From NCBI GenBank assembly GCA_011524845.1, contig WTJL01000173.1:1-12402 (forward strand): DNA of 12,402 bases, written 5' to 3'. The first letter of the stretch is position 1. Each line of letters begins with the position of its first letter. The notes beneath the pieces are model-generated. The model was given only the letters and a program-made list of their open reading frames with translations. It made no database searches and had not been told where the DNA came from. The stretch comes from Flavobacteriales bacterium (GTDB lineage: Bacteria; Bacteroidota; Bacteroidia; Flavobacteriales_D; Sanyastnellaceae). Positions 1-7,634 of this stretch are shown here, piece by piece. The position numbers and the translations under genes were made by a program.

Positions 1-908
1 CCGCTGTTCACCATCACGGTCATGGCTCCCGCCTCCACGGCTTGTGCGAAGGGCGGCAAGAAAATTTCACGAAGTTGACGCTCTGGGATGTAGGCCGGAG
101 TGCGGTCCTTTCCACTCCATGGGGTGCTGTACCCCAAATAATGCTTCAGCGTCGCTGCCACCTTGACGGGCCCTTCTTGAAATCCGCGCACCATGGCTTC
201 TCCCATGTCTCCCACCAGTTTGACGTCCTCGCCAAAGGTTTCCCAAAAGCGCGGCCATCGGGGATCTCGTCCCACGTCCAACACCGGGGCGAAGTTCCAT
301 GGAATGCCACATGCGTGGATTTCTCGAGCGGTTCCTTCGGCCATTTTCCGAACCAAGGAGGTGTCCCATGTGGCCGCCAATGCGATTTGTTGTGGACCCA
401 AGGCAGCGCCGGATGTGTAGGTCGCCCCGTGGATGGCGTCGACCCCGTACAGCGTGGGAATGCCTTTGGCTGCGATGCTTGCGTCTTGAATCCCAGACAC
501 GAGCTCTCGCCACTGCGACGTGGGATACGCATGGCCTCCGCAGTTCAACACGCTGCCCACCCGACCTGTGTCGAAGGCCGCACCCAATTTGTCGCGGTCC
601 AATGTATGGGGCTCGTCGAGGACGACGTAGACGTTTTCTTTCTCGCTCAGTTCTCCCACGCACAACATGTCCAACGTGAGCTGGGTCATCTCCCCCACCT
701 TGTCCTCAAGCGTCATGCCTGCAAGCACCGCCTCCACTTTGGCCGACCCCCTGAACGACTCCAACGCCGCATCCGACATGCCCTCCGCAGGGGGGGACAT
801 GTGACACGATTCCACCAGCACCAAGCATCCTCCAAGCACCACAGCCAGGAACCCCCGACAACGGGCGGCCTGAAATGCAGGAATCAACGCTTGGAAATCA
901 AGGCGCAT
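1..908 (-). CDS. Glycoside hydrolase family 3 beta-glucosidase, predicted lipoprotein (N-terminal 302 codons; cut by window edge)
   Basis: The translated minus strand reads as the N-terminal TIM-barrel domain of a GH3 enzyme of the beta-glucosidase/exo-glucanase type, which removes beta-linked glucose from oligosaccharide ends. Visible family motifs are MTLEDKVGEMTQL near residue 65, WNFAPVLDVGRDPRWPRFWE near 200-220, KHYLGYS near 255 and SGKDRTPAYIPER just after it. The nucleophile aspartate lies later in this family and is outside the window, so activity cannot be judged. The N-terminus has a hydrophobic stretch (FLAVVLGGCLVLV) followed by VESC with Cys35, a loose lipobox; glutamate at -2 is unusual. 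The start chosen is ATG at 908. An in-frame ATG at 965 would add 19 residues ahead of an already long n-region, and a stop lies just upstream of it. The gene is 164 bp downstream of the patatin gene on the same strand. No promoter was recognised. Family sure; exact substrate unknown. Confidence 0.92.
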   Translation of the reverse strand, partial: MRLDFQALIPAFQAARCRGFLAVVLGGCLVLVESCHMSPPAEGMSDAALESFRGSAKVEAVLAGMTLEDKVGEMTQLTLDMLCVGELSEKENVYVVLDEPHTLDRDKLGAAFDTGRVGSVLNCGGHAYPTSQWRELVSGIQDASIAAKGIPTLYGVDAIHGATYTSGAALGPQQIALAATWDTSLVRKMAEGTAREIHACGIPWNFAPVLDVGRDPRWPRFWETFGEDVKLVGDMGEAMVRGFQEGPVKVAATLKHYLGYSTPWSGKDRTPAYIPERQLREIFLPPFAQAVEAGAMTVMVNS

Positions 909-1072
909 GAACAGGGAGGTTCTGGTTGGAAATCGAGTGGAGCCGGGCGTTTCAGAGGAAGTCATTGTTCACTCATGGCAAGGTGTTTGCCCAGGCGAAC
1001 GCAAAGTACGTCAACCCTTTGACATTTGCGGCCTTTTGAGGACTCGAATGGTGTCCAAAGGACGATACGTGC
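909..1072. other. Gene-free interval between patatin and GH3 genes
   Basis: These 164 bp separate two minus-strand genes. They include the alternative GH3 start at 965 and two small inverted repeats (1010-1023 with a 5-bp stem; 1032-1061 with a 9-bp stem broken by a 3-base bulge). Neither is followed by a T run, and no TAnnTTTG box is present. Read-through from the patatin gene is possible. Confidence 0.4.
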
Positions 1073-1951
1073 TCAATCGGGACGTCGCAAACTTTTGAAA
1101 CGGCTCGCCCACCAATTCATCGCCACGTCCACCCCAAGCCGATAGTCGGCGGCGACTTCTTTGGCGCCCACGGTCCAAGCGTCGGTTTGGAGGGGGTACG
1201 GAGGTGCAATCTCCTCCCACACCCGCCCCTCGTTGTCTCCACCTCGCAACAAGCGGTCCACCGTGTCGTTGTACCGTTCGTACCCCTTGACAAACAATGG
1301 CGCCAACACCTCGTTGTGGCGGTGCCAATACGCCCCGAAAGAATCGATGTAGCTCTGCGAGGCGTGGTCGCCCATGGGCCGAGTGCGGACCACCAACATG
1401 CGACGACCTCCCATGTCAATGGCCTTGTCGAGCGGCAAGGGATCCGAGTATCCTCCATCGAACATCCATTCTCCCCGAAACTTGACCTTGCCCCGCGTCA
1501 CCATCGGCAAAGTCGAAGACGCCACGAGGGCGTCCAACCACTCCCGACCCTGAGGCTGAAGGTAGCGGGGCTCCCCAGATTCCAAATGGGTGGTCACCAC
1601 GAACGCTTGGGTGGACTCTTGCGCACGCGCCAGCGCCTCCAAATCCAACGGTGCATGGCGCATCACATGGGCCTTGAGGTGCGACAAGTTCATCAGCCCC
1701 TCCTTCGACCACGCCGAGGAAAACCGTATGAAGGTGCCGTCTTCAACCAACTCCCGCGAGATTCTGTAGAAGTGCTTGTATTGACCCGAAAGATGGGTGG
1801 CCATCACCATGGACCCTGCACTGACCCCCAACGTGCGCTCAAACTTCAACGGCCCCAAAAGCAGCAACGCATCCATCACCCCGGCCGTGAATGCGCACCG
1901 GAGGCTTCCTCCTTCAAGGATGAGGGTGTCGTATGTGTTCAAGGGAATCAT
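1073..1951 (-). CDS. Patatin-like phospholipase family protein
   Basis: A 292-residue patatin-domain serine hydrolase of the YjjU-like bacterial type, expected to release fatty acids from phospholipids or related esters. All catalytic landmarks are present: the oxyanion-hole segment LEGGSLRCAFTAGV (residues 12-25), the nucleophile elbow GVSAGS with Ser44, and the dyad aspartate in FDGGYSDPLPL with Asp165. The first glycine of the usual GGGxRG is glutamate (EGGSLR), which is common in this subgroup. There is no signal peptide, so a cytoplasmic or peripheral membrane location is likely. The start is fixed at ATG 1951 because an in-frame stop lies three codons upstream. It follows the PagL-like gene by 45 bp on the same strand. 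A near-consensus -7 element (AACGTTTG, 1983-1990 on the minus strand) could give it its own transcript, but this is weak. The natural substrate is not readable from the sequence. Confidence 0.93.
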   Translation of the reverse strand: MIPLNTYDTLILEGGSLRCAFTAGVMDALLLLGPLKFERTLGVSAGSMVMATHLSGQYKHFYRISRELVEDGTFIRFSSAWSKEGLMNLSHLKAHVMRHAPLDLEALARAQESTQAFVVTTHLESGEPRYLQPQGREWLDALVASSTLPMVTRGKVKFRGEWMFDGGYSDPLPLDKAIDMGGRRMLVVRTRPMGDHASQSYIDSFGAYWHRHNEVLAPLFVKGYERYNDTVDRLLRGGDNEGRVWEEIAPPYPLQTDAWTVGAKEVAADYRLGVDVAMNWWASRFKSLRRPD

Positions 1952-1996
1952 TGGCCTCTACATGTATAACGCATGCCTTGGCCAAACGTTGCCACT

Positions 1997-3085
1997 TCAG
2001 AGGTCCCATTTGGGACAGGTGTGGCATTCCCTTTCAGAACTCCCCCACCTCAGGGCGACGCCTGCACTGACGTAATCCGCCCTCCAATCGGTGAATCGAA
2101 GCGACACAAAGGCATCCAACGTGGGATGAACCGAGAGAAACAGCTGCGCCTTGTTGTAGCCGTGAATGAACCCAGGCGTGGGGTTGACCAGCACAGCTCC
2201 CTTGATCAAGTCCAGTCTCGCGCGACCAAACATCCAAGACCAACCCGCGCTCACCCCAGGTTGAAGGCGGTCCAACACGTTGGCCGCAAGGGTGTCCGAC
2301 GGAGCGTCGGTGTTGGGATCGGCGCGCAAGGCTCCGTGGTGGACGACCGCCGCTTGGGCCGTGAGACCATAGCGGGGAGACACGATGTATGTGGTCTGGG
2401 CGAAGAGCTCTTGAACGCCGTAGATGTGCCCGCCGTACGCTGCATGGTCGCGTCCACCGAGTCCCAAACCAACCGCCGACCTGAAATTCTTGGGCGTTGC
2501 GCCGTCCATGTACACGCGTCGACGAGGCGTCTCCACGAGCCGAACAATGAGCTTCGCCTGTGGCGTGTTGATGCCCTTGTTGGGGCGACGAACCCCGCCG
2601 TTGCTCGTGTGCAAAACGCCCAACCCCAAACTGATGGGACTGTCGTTGGCCACGGTGATGCCCAATCGCACCAACGCATTGAGATGAGACCCCACCGCCT
2701 CCATCCGAGGGTCGGGCTCTTCGGCGTTGTACACCGTGGAGTTGTAGGCCAGTCCCGTGCTGAAGGACCACCCCACGAGACGCGTCTGTCCGGTGCGAAG
2801 GGTCCAGCCGATTTGAGGTTGCCATCCGTATAGCGAGGAGCCGATGCGGTGCACCCCCACAAATCCGCCGTGCTCCACCCCACCAAAGAACGCCGCCCAG
2901 CCGTTGGTGGCACGCGTCATCCAGCCTGCATACCCGCCAAACGCGGGCGCCTCGATCACATCTCGCATGTCGCCCTCTGCGAGCCACACGCCGCTCGTGG
3001 CACTCACTTCAGTGGGCCACCATTGCATTTGGGCTTCGCACGTGACCGCGAGGACCATCGTCCACCACACCAAGACCTGTTTCAT
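1997..3085 (-). CDS. PagL-like acyloxyacyl hydrolase / lipid A 3-O-deacylase family outer-membrane protein
   Basis: A 362-residue protein with a signal peptide (MKQVLVWWTMVLAVTCEA, likely cut after Ala18) and alternating hydrophobic/polar strands ending in GVALRWG, as in an outer-membrane beta-barrel. The stretch LHTSNGGVRRPNKGIN (residues 158-173) matches the HxSN signature of the PagL/acyloxyacyl hydrolase family, giving His159 and Ser161 as catalytic candidates. PagL removes the 3-O-linked acyl chain from lipid A in the outer membrane. The catalytic glutamate of Pseudomonas PagL lies 12 residues after its serine; here that position is not acidic, so the third member is unclear. The start at ATG 3085 forms an ATGA overlap with the stop of the upstream DUF1801 gene and begins directly with the signal peptide; a start 12 codons earlier would bury it. 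The 14 residues after the last strand (ending CPKWDL) are an unusual tail. It could instead act on another acylated surface lipid. Confidence 0.82.
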   Translation of the reverse strand: MKQVLVWWTMVLAVTCEAQMQWWPTEVSATSGVWLAEGDMRDVIEAPAFGGYAGWMTRATNGWAAFFGGVEHGGFVGVHRIGSSLYGWQPQIGWTLRTGQTRLVGWSFSTGLAYNSTVYNAEEPDPRMEAVGSHLNALVRLGITVANDSPISLGLGVLHTSNGGVRRPNKGINTPQAKLIVRLVETPRRRVYMDGATPKNFRSAVGLGLGGRDHAAYGGHIYGVQELFAQTTYIVSPRYGLTAQAAVVHHGALRADPNTDAPSDTLAANVLDRLQPGVSAGWSWMFGRARLDLIKGAVLVNPTPGFIHGYNKAQLFLSVHPTLDAFVSLRFTDWRADYVSAGVALRWGSSERECHTCPKWDL

Positions 3086-3540
3086 CGCTTCACAAATGCA
3101 GATTCGTAACGGGCGATCCACTGCTCAGGTGTCACGCGTTGCGCAAGGTCTTCCAACAACGCCCACGGAATCTTGGACGGGTTCTTGAACCGGATGCAAC
3201 TTTTTCCCATGTCCAATTTTCCATGCGCCTTGGCGTCCCACCGCCCCTTGAACCACGCCATGTCCTCTTCGCTAGCGTACAACCCCATGTGGTACAAGGC
3301 GATGAAGTTCTTTTGGTTGGCAAAACTGACGAACGGCAAAGGCAACGCGGGATTGCAGTGGTACCCGGCAGGGTACACACTGTGCGGCACAACGTAGCCT
3401 GGCATGCCGTAGCTCAACCCTTCTTCAAACCCTGAGGGCAGGTTGTCGGACAGGATTTGGCGCATGCGACGCAGCGCGTCCTGCCGGTCTTCCGGCGCTT
3501 TGGACAAGTAATCCTCCACCGATGAAGCCTCGATTCTCAT
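3082..3540 (-). CDS. DUF1801 domain-containing protein (YdhG-like)
   Basis: A 152-residue soluble protein of the DUF1801/YdhG family. Recognisable parts are an N-terminal helix region (VEDYLSKAPEDRQDALRRMR), LSYGMPGY at 42-49, FANQKNFIALYHMG at 73-86 and the typical KSCIRFK at 113-119. The fold is shared with frataxin-like Bacillus YdhG, for which an iron-related role has been proposed, but the biochemical function of most members is unknown and nothing here settles it. No signal peptide is present, so it is cytoplasmic. The gene begins 27 bp after the cysQ-like gene and its TGA stop overlaps the ATG of the PagL-like gene by 4 bases, so the three are almost certainly cotranscribed and the PagL-like gene probably translationally coupled. 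Family assignment is firm; the reason for its place among envelope genes is not visible. Confidence 0.88.
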   Translation of the reverse strand: MRIEASSVEDYLSKAPEDRQDALRRMRQILSDNLPSGFEEGLSYGMPGYVVPHSVYPAGYHCNPALPLPFVSFANQKNFIALYHMGLYASEEDMAWFKGRWDAKAHGKLDMGKSCIRFKNPSKIPWALLEDLAQRVTPEQWIARYESAFVKR

Positions 3541-3567
3541 GGTTTGAATGTACTGGAATGGCGTCGA

Positions 3568-4368
3568 TCAGGAGGTTCGCGAAACCAAAAACCACGCGTT
3601 CAGCAACTCTTCACGGTTGTAGCGCATGGTTTGGCCCGTGTTTTGGTCCACCACATCGCAGCCTGCAGCCTCGCAGACCGCTTGACCTGCTGCCGTGTCC
3701 CACTCCATGGTGGGCGCAAAGCGCGGATAGGCATCGGCGGTGCCCTCGGCCACCATGCACAACTTCAAGGAACTGCCCTTGCTGATCAGCTCCACCTCCC
3801 CATGCTCTTGACGCACTTGGTCGACGTAGGCCTCGGTCTCGGGAGACATGTGCGAGCGGCTGGCCACCACGGTGAAGGGACGCGTGTCTGAAGGCAAGGG
3901 CAAGGACGTTCTCGTGGACCAGGCGTTCGCCGCCTCGGAGCCTCCCTGGCCTCCCACGTCCAGTCGCCAGGCCCCTTCTCCCACCACCCCGACGTAGGCG
4001 TGACCCAACACAGGGGCAAGCACCACCCCACCGGCCACACGGCCTTGGCGAACCAACGCAATGTTCACGGTGAATTCTCCGTTGCGCTTGATGAATTCTT
4101 TGGTGCCGTCGACCGGATCCACAATCCACAATTCGTCCCAGTCTTGACGCTCTTGAAACGGCATGTGCTTGCCCTCTTCCGACAGCACGGGAATGCCGGT
4201 GGCGCTGAGGTGCTCCAGAATGACTTCGTGGGCGGCTTTGTCGGCCAAGGTCAAGGGACTGCTGTCGCCTTTGTACTCCACGCCCACATCCTCACGCCCA
4301 TACACCTCCATGATGGCCTGCCCCGCATCCATGCTGGCCTCGAGGGCCACCTTGATCCAATCGTTCAT
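3568..4368 (-). CDS. cysQ: 3'(2'),5'-bisphosphate nucleotidase, CysQ family
   Basis: A 266-residue member of the inositol monophosphatase superfamily, CysQ branch. It is expected to hydrolyse 3'-phosphoadenosine 5'-phosphate (PAP) to AMP and phosphate, clearing a by-product of sulfate activation and sulfotransfer. Mg2+-binding motifs are intact: SEEG with Glu64-Glu65, WIVDPVDGTKEF with Asp84 and Asp87, and WDTAAG at 223-228. The DPVDGTKEFIKRNGEFTVNIAL block is typical of CysQ rather than inositol monophosphatase. Length is normal for the family. The ATG at 4368 opens directly into the first helix. It lies 26 bp after the secreted dioxygenase gene and 27 bp before the DUF1801 gene, so it is likely part of their operon. 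No sulfate-assimilation genes are in the window, so its partner reaction must be encoded elsewhere. A broader inositol-phosphate or FBPase-like role is less likely. Confidence 0.93.
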   Translation of the reverse strand: MNDWIKVALEASMDAGQAIMEVYGREDVGVEYKGDSSPLTLADKAAHEVILEHLSATGIPVLSEEGKHMPFQERQDWDELWIVDPVDGTKEFIKRNGEFTVNIALVRQGRVAGGVVLAPVLGHAYVGVVGEGAWRLDVGGQGGSEAANAWSTRTSLPLPSDTRPFTVVASRSHMSPETEAYVDQVRQEHGEVELISKGSSLKLCMVAEGTADAYPRFAPTMEWDTAAGQAVCEAAGCDVVDQNTGQTMRYNREELLNAWFLVSRTS

Positions 4369-4394
4369 GGCGTCAAAGGTCCGTCACACGGCCT

Positions 4395-5399
4395 TCACTT
4401 CGCAAGGGTCATGCGCTTGACGTCGGTGTACCGACGACCACCGGTTTCCACCTCCACCCGGTAGAGGTAGGATGCCGCTGGCAAACCGAGCGCTTCGAAG
4501 TCCACTGCAATGGCGTGCTGGCCCGCAGGAAGCGTTCCCAAATCTGCGAAATGCACGCATTGGCCTTCAGCACTCCACAGTGCCCAAAACACCTCCCCCG
4601 CTTGCTTCAATTCCAGCGGAATCTCGGTCGCGGTGGAGACGGGGTTGGGGAAGTTTTGGCCCACCTGAAAGACCGTCGCATTCTGCATTTCCTGGTACCC
4701 GACCCCACTTGTGCCTGCCCCCTCCACCGTCGCTTCGTACAGCGACACATACTCCTGCGAGTCCTCGTCCCATGCGAGATCGGCCAATTGCAGGTCAAAT
4801 CCGTCGACAAAGACCCCGTCTTGCGAGGGGGACAACGGATCGGGTCCAGCCGGATACAATTCAAGATTCGCGTTGACCGCCGCCACCGCATCCTCATGCG
4901 GCCAAGTCCATTGACTGACCACACTGTACTGAGAGCTCACAAAGACCTGGAAATGCACATGCGTCACCCGCCCGGGATACCACCCAGGAAAAATGGTCAC
5001 GAATTCGCACTCCCCATTGGCGTCGGTCATTTGGTATCCGCGGCAATACGTCAGCCCCTCGGACCCCATCGCCGCGTAGCCTGAATAATTCCCGTCGCGG
5101 TCGCAATGCCAAATGTTGACGCGCACGTTGGCCATGGGCTCGCAGTTGTCCGCCCCCACAATCCGCACACGTTGGCGCAACCGCACCCCTTCGCGGTCTT
5201 CTCGAATGTCTTGTCTGAAGAAGAATTCATTGTCCGTCAAATCCAGTGGAAACGGGCCTGGGGTCTCACTTGGAATCAGCACACAGTTGCTCCGTTGGGG
5301 GAGGCCGGAGGCCAAACGTTGGGCGGATCCAACCAAAGGAAGCGACGCGGGCAGGGCGACGGCGGCGCCCAGCGACTTGAGGAATTGACTGCGTTTCAT
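4395..5399 (-). CDS. Secreted intradiol ring-cleavage dioxygenase with type IX secretion C-terminal sorting domain
   Basis: A 334-residue protein in three parts. Residues 1-26 are an export signal (MKRSQFLKSLGAAVALPASL), Tat-like in style but without a true twin arginine. Residues about 38-235 are an intradiol dioxygenase domain, starting with SETPGPFPLD and containing WHCDRDGNYSGY, RGYQMTDANGECEF and FPGWYPGRVTHVHF. The expected non-haem Fe(III) ligands are all present: Tyr105, Tyr141, His147 and His149. Such enzymes split the ring of catechol-like aromatics between the hydroxyl groups. Residues about 250-334, beginning at QNFPNP and ending in a TDVKRMTLAK strand, match a type A type IX sorting domain, so the enzyme should cross the outer membrane and be released or anchored. 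Cysteines 39, 86, 99, 119 and 131 could form disulfides. It starts 54 bp after the TonB-dependent receptor and is followed 26 bp later by cysQ. Substrate unknown. Confidence 0.9.
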   Translation of the reverse strand: MKRSQFLKSLGAAVALPASLPLVGSAQRLASGLPQRSNCVLIPSETPGPFPLDLTDNEFFFRQDIREDREGVRLRQRVRIVGADNCEPMANVRVNIWHCDRDGNYSGYAAMGSEGLTYCRGYQMTDANGECEFVTIFPGWYPGRVTHVHFQVFVSSQYSVVSQWTWPHEDAVAAVNANLELYPAGPDPLSPSQDGVFVDGFDLQLADLAWDEDSQEYVSLYEATVEGAGTSGVGYQEMQNATVFQVGQNFPNPVSTATEIPLELKQAGEVFWALWSAEGQCVHFADLGTLPAGQHAIAVDFEALGLPAASYLYRVEVETGGRRYTDVKRMTLAK

Positions 5400-5424
5400 G
5401 TTGCTGAAGCTACGTCAAGCGCCT

Positions 5425-5458
5425 CAAATGTGTTGGCTCAACCTCCTCCGAGTTCAAA
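5425..5458 (-). promoter_or_regulatory. Possible -33/-7 promoter for the dioxygenase operon
   Basis: On the minus strand TTTG (5455-5458) is followed after 22 nt by CACATTTG (5425-5432), one mismatch from TAnnTTTG, 25 nt before the dioxygenase ATG at 5399. Placement agrees with the SulP and bestrophin boxes. The -33 part overlaps the stop of the receptor gene. With a mismatch in the key first T, this remains tentative. Confidence 0.3.
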
Positions 5459-7634
5459 GCGAACAGACCAGCTGCACGCGCACGTTGGTGCCTGGTTCCT
5501 GAATGTCCAAGTTGCGAAGCAACGACAACGTGGGGATGTAGGCCTGGTTGGTCAAGTTGATGACCTGGGCATTCACGCGAAGGCGTGGGCCCCATTGAAC
5601 CGAGGTGCTGGCGTGCACGAGCACCGCATCCCGCGACGCCTCCAGCACCAGTCCGGACACGCCTGCCGCACCGCCTTCCTTGCCCCACGCACGCCTGACT
5701 TCCCAGCGTCCTGTGGGGGGAGGCGTCCAAGGCAATTCTTCGCCGGCAGGGTTGCTTGAATCGACGACAGACAATGCGGTGCGCAACGACCATTGGGGGC
5801 CCCAACTGGGCACGTACAGGGCGTTGACATCCACCCCCTTCAAGCGGGCCTCCGTGGCTTGATGCAATTGCACCGGCAACCCCTCAGGATTGACTTCGCC
5901 GCTGGGCACCAGCATCATGTAATGGTCAATGTGGCTGGCGTACATCGCCACGTCGCCACTCCATCCGTGCTCCCCCTGAGGCTCTTTCACCCACTGCACT
6001 TCCAAGCTGTGGCTGGTCTCCAAGTCCAAATCCGGATCCCCGCGCTCCTCCCGAAAACTGTCGTGGTGGTTTCCAAACGCGAGCAACTCCGCCAATCCCG
6101 GCGCCCTGTTGCCTCGGAGAACGTGCAGGCCCAAAGTGTGCGATTCCGCGGCACGCCATTTGGTCCCGACCGCGCCCGAGACCATGGCGTAGGAACGCGT
6201 CCCTCCCGTGGCCAAGTCTGAACCTTGCGGCAGTCCGGGCCGGGCTTGCCACTCCAAGCCGTGGATGTCTCCGCGGATGGACGCCGAGGGAACCCAAGCG
6301 CCTGCGTTTCGAGACACCTTGGCGTGCACGCCTCCACCATGAATGTTCGCGTCGGGAATCAACTGTTCCGACGTCGCGATGAGCACGGAGTCGTTGGTGT
6401 TGGTTTTGGAATAGCCCTGACTGCCCACAGTCCACGTCCACCCCCCTTCTCCTTCACGCGACGTGCGAATGTCGAAGCGGGTCGACCGCAAACTCAAATC
6501 CAAGCGCGTGTACGCCAACTCGTTTTCTTCCGTCAAGCTGTCGGGGCCCACCACGTCCAGCTCTTTCCGATGGTTCAACTGGTAACTCACCGTGGGATGC
6601 CATTCCCACAAGCCCGTCCTGAAACGCGCCCCCAAGGTCAACATGTGGTCTCCCGATTGCTCCGTGCCACCGGATCCAACGATGCCCGCCGTGTTGTAGC
6701 ACGAGCTGTACGCACCCTCCCAGGTTCCCCACTCTCGGAGGTACCCAAACCGTCCTTGCGAGTAGAACTGGCGCAAGGCTGAACCAGCCACAGCATCTCC
6801 CGACGGCAACTTGTATTCTCCCAACCGGTTCACCCCCGACAAAATGACATGGTGCGCTTTGGCACTTCTTTTTTGGGTCATCACGGAGGCTTGGAATCCC
6901 TCTGTGTTGCTGTGGCCGGTGAGGGACATTTGGGTCAACCGCCCCACCTCAGATAGAGGCCCGGTGGGGACCACCTTCAGCACCCCTCCGTAGGCGTCGG
7001 GACCGTACTGCAACACTTCAGGTCCGCGAATGACGTCCATTCGTGACACCCCTTGTTCCGGAAAGAAGATGCCGTGTCCCTCTCCCCATGCCTGGCTCTC
7101 GACCCGTGCATTCAGGAACAAGGTGGCCACACGCAAACCCGAAAGACCGCGCAAGACGGGACGCAACATGCCAGGACCCGCCGACATCATGTGCACACCA
7201 GCGACGGACTTCAACGCTTGAATGCGAGAGGCAGCCGGAATGGCATCCAAGGCCTCCACCTTCATCTCACGGATGTCAGCGACGGTCCTTCCGTGGGGGC
7301 GATCTTCGGAGGTTTGCACCACCGCCTCGGCCAGGTCTTGCGCAACCGCAGACATCACCACCACCAAACGTGGCGCAGGCAGACTCACCGTGCGTTCTGC
7401 ATCCAGGTATCCCACGTGGGTCACCAGCAACCGTGCTTGTGCACCGGAAACTTCGAGTTCGAATTGTCCCTTCGGCCCCGTGGTGGTGGCCACATCGCCC
7501 GCCATGCAGTGGGCCCCAACCAAAGGCTTTCCCGCCTCGTTGACGACGGTACCATACAGGGTTTGTGCCCACGTTGAAAGGGCCAAAACCATGAGGCATG
7601 CCACACTGAAAAGACGTTGAACAGGAACCTTCAT
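5454..7634 (-). CDS. TonB-dependent outer-membrane receptor with carboxypeptidase-like regulatory domain
   Basis: A 726-residue TonB-dependent receptor. Residues 1-23 are a signal peptide ending STWA. About 24-95 is a carboxypeptidase-D-like domain (LYGTVVNEAGKPLVGAHC) common in Bacteroidota receptors. About 105-215 is the plug, with LRGLSGLRVATLFLNARVES, WGEGHG and VIRGPEVLQYGPDAYGGVLKV. The rest is the beta-barrel, including RAPGLAELLAFGNHHDSFRE near 510 and the late NLTNQAYIP. These blocks resemble the metal, siderophore and cobalamin receptor branch rather than SusC glycan importers, and no SusD partner is adjacent; the substrate is not determined. The last residue is leucine, not the phenylalanine usual in outer-membrane barrels. 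ATG 7634 opens directly into the signal peptide and sits only 7 nt after a consensus -7 box. The next gene downstream encodes a secreted dioxygenase, which raises the possibility of a joint role. Confidence 0.94.
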   Translation of the reverse strand: MKVPVQRLFSVACLMVLALSTWAQTLYGTVVNEAGKPLVGAHCMAGDVATTTGPKGQFELEVSGAQARLLVTHVGYLDAERTVSLPAPRLVVVMSAVAQDLAEAVVQTSEDRPHGRTVADIREMKVEALDAIPAASRIQALKSVAGVHMMSAGPGMLRPVLRGLSGLRVATLFLNARVESQAWGEGHGIFFPEQGVSRMDVIRGPEVLQYGPDAYGGVLKVVPTGPLSEVGRLTQMSLTGHSNTEGFQASVMTQKRSAKAHHVILSGVNRLGEYKLPSGDAVAGSALRQFYSQGRFGYLREWGTWEGAYSSCYNTAGIVGSGGTEQSGDHMLTLGARFRTGLWEWHPTVSYQLNHRKELDVVGPDSLTEENELAYTRLDLSLRSTRFDIRTSREGEGGWTWTVGSQGYSKTNTNDSVLIATSEQLIPDANIHGGGVHAKVSRNAGAWVPSASIRGDIHGLEWQARPGLPQGSDLATGGTRSYAMVSGAVGTKWRAAESHTLGLHVLRGNRAPGLAELLAFGNHHDSFREERGDPDLDLETSHSLEVQWVKEPQGEHGWSGDVAMYASHIDHYMMLVPSGEVNPEGLPVQLHQATEARLKGVDVNALYVPSWGPQWSLRTALSVVDSSNPAGEELPWTPPPTGRWEVRRAWGKEGGAAGVSGLVLEASRDAVLVHASTSVQWGPRLRVNAQVINLTNQAYIPTLSLLRNLDIQEPGTNVRVQLVCSL

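Noticed and set aside
1002..1008. TACTTTG on the minus strand as a -7 box for the GH3 gene
   Set aside because: It is one base short of TAnnTTTG and lies 36 nt from the less likely start.
42..1022. Long plus-strand open frame opposite the GH3 gene
   Set aside because: The minus strand translates to unmistakable GH3 motifs; the plus frame is rich in Arg, His, Cys and Pro with no family resemblance, as expected opposite a GC-rich gene.
1032..1061. Hairpin downstream of the patatin gene as a terminator
   Set aside because: The stem is interrupted by a 3-base bulge and is not followed by a T run on the minus strand.
1187..1969. 260-codon plus-strand frame opposite the patatin gene
   Set aside because: The patatin gene on the other strand has intact catalytic motifs; this frame has no recognisable domain.
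1973..2833. Plus-strand frame and a second long minus frame (2034-2987) across the PagL-like gene
   Set aside because: Both overlap a gene with signal peptide, barrel pattern and HxSN motif, and both have shadow-like composition.
5433..5457. Possible hairpin after the receptor gene (TTGGCTC with GAGTTCAA)
   Set aside because: The stem is mismatched and there is no T tract; the same bases fit better as part of a promoter.
5454..7634. Reading the receptor as a SusC-type glycan importer forming a polysaccharide locus with the GH3 gene
   Set aside because: No SusD gene is adjacent, the receptor is shorter than typical SusC proteins, and the GH3 gene is five genes away.
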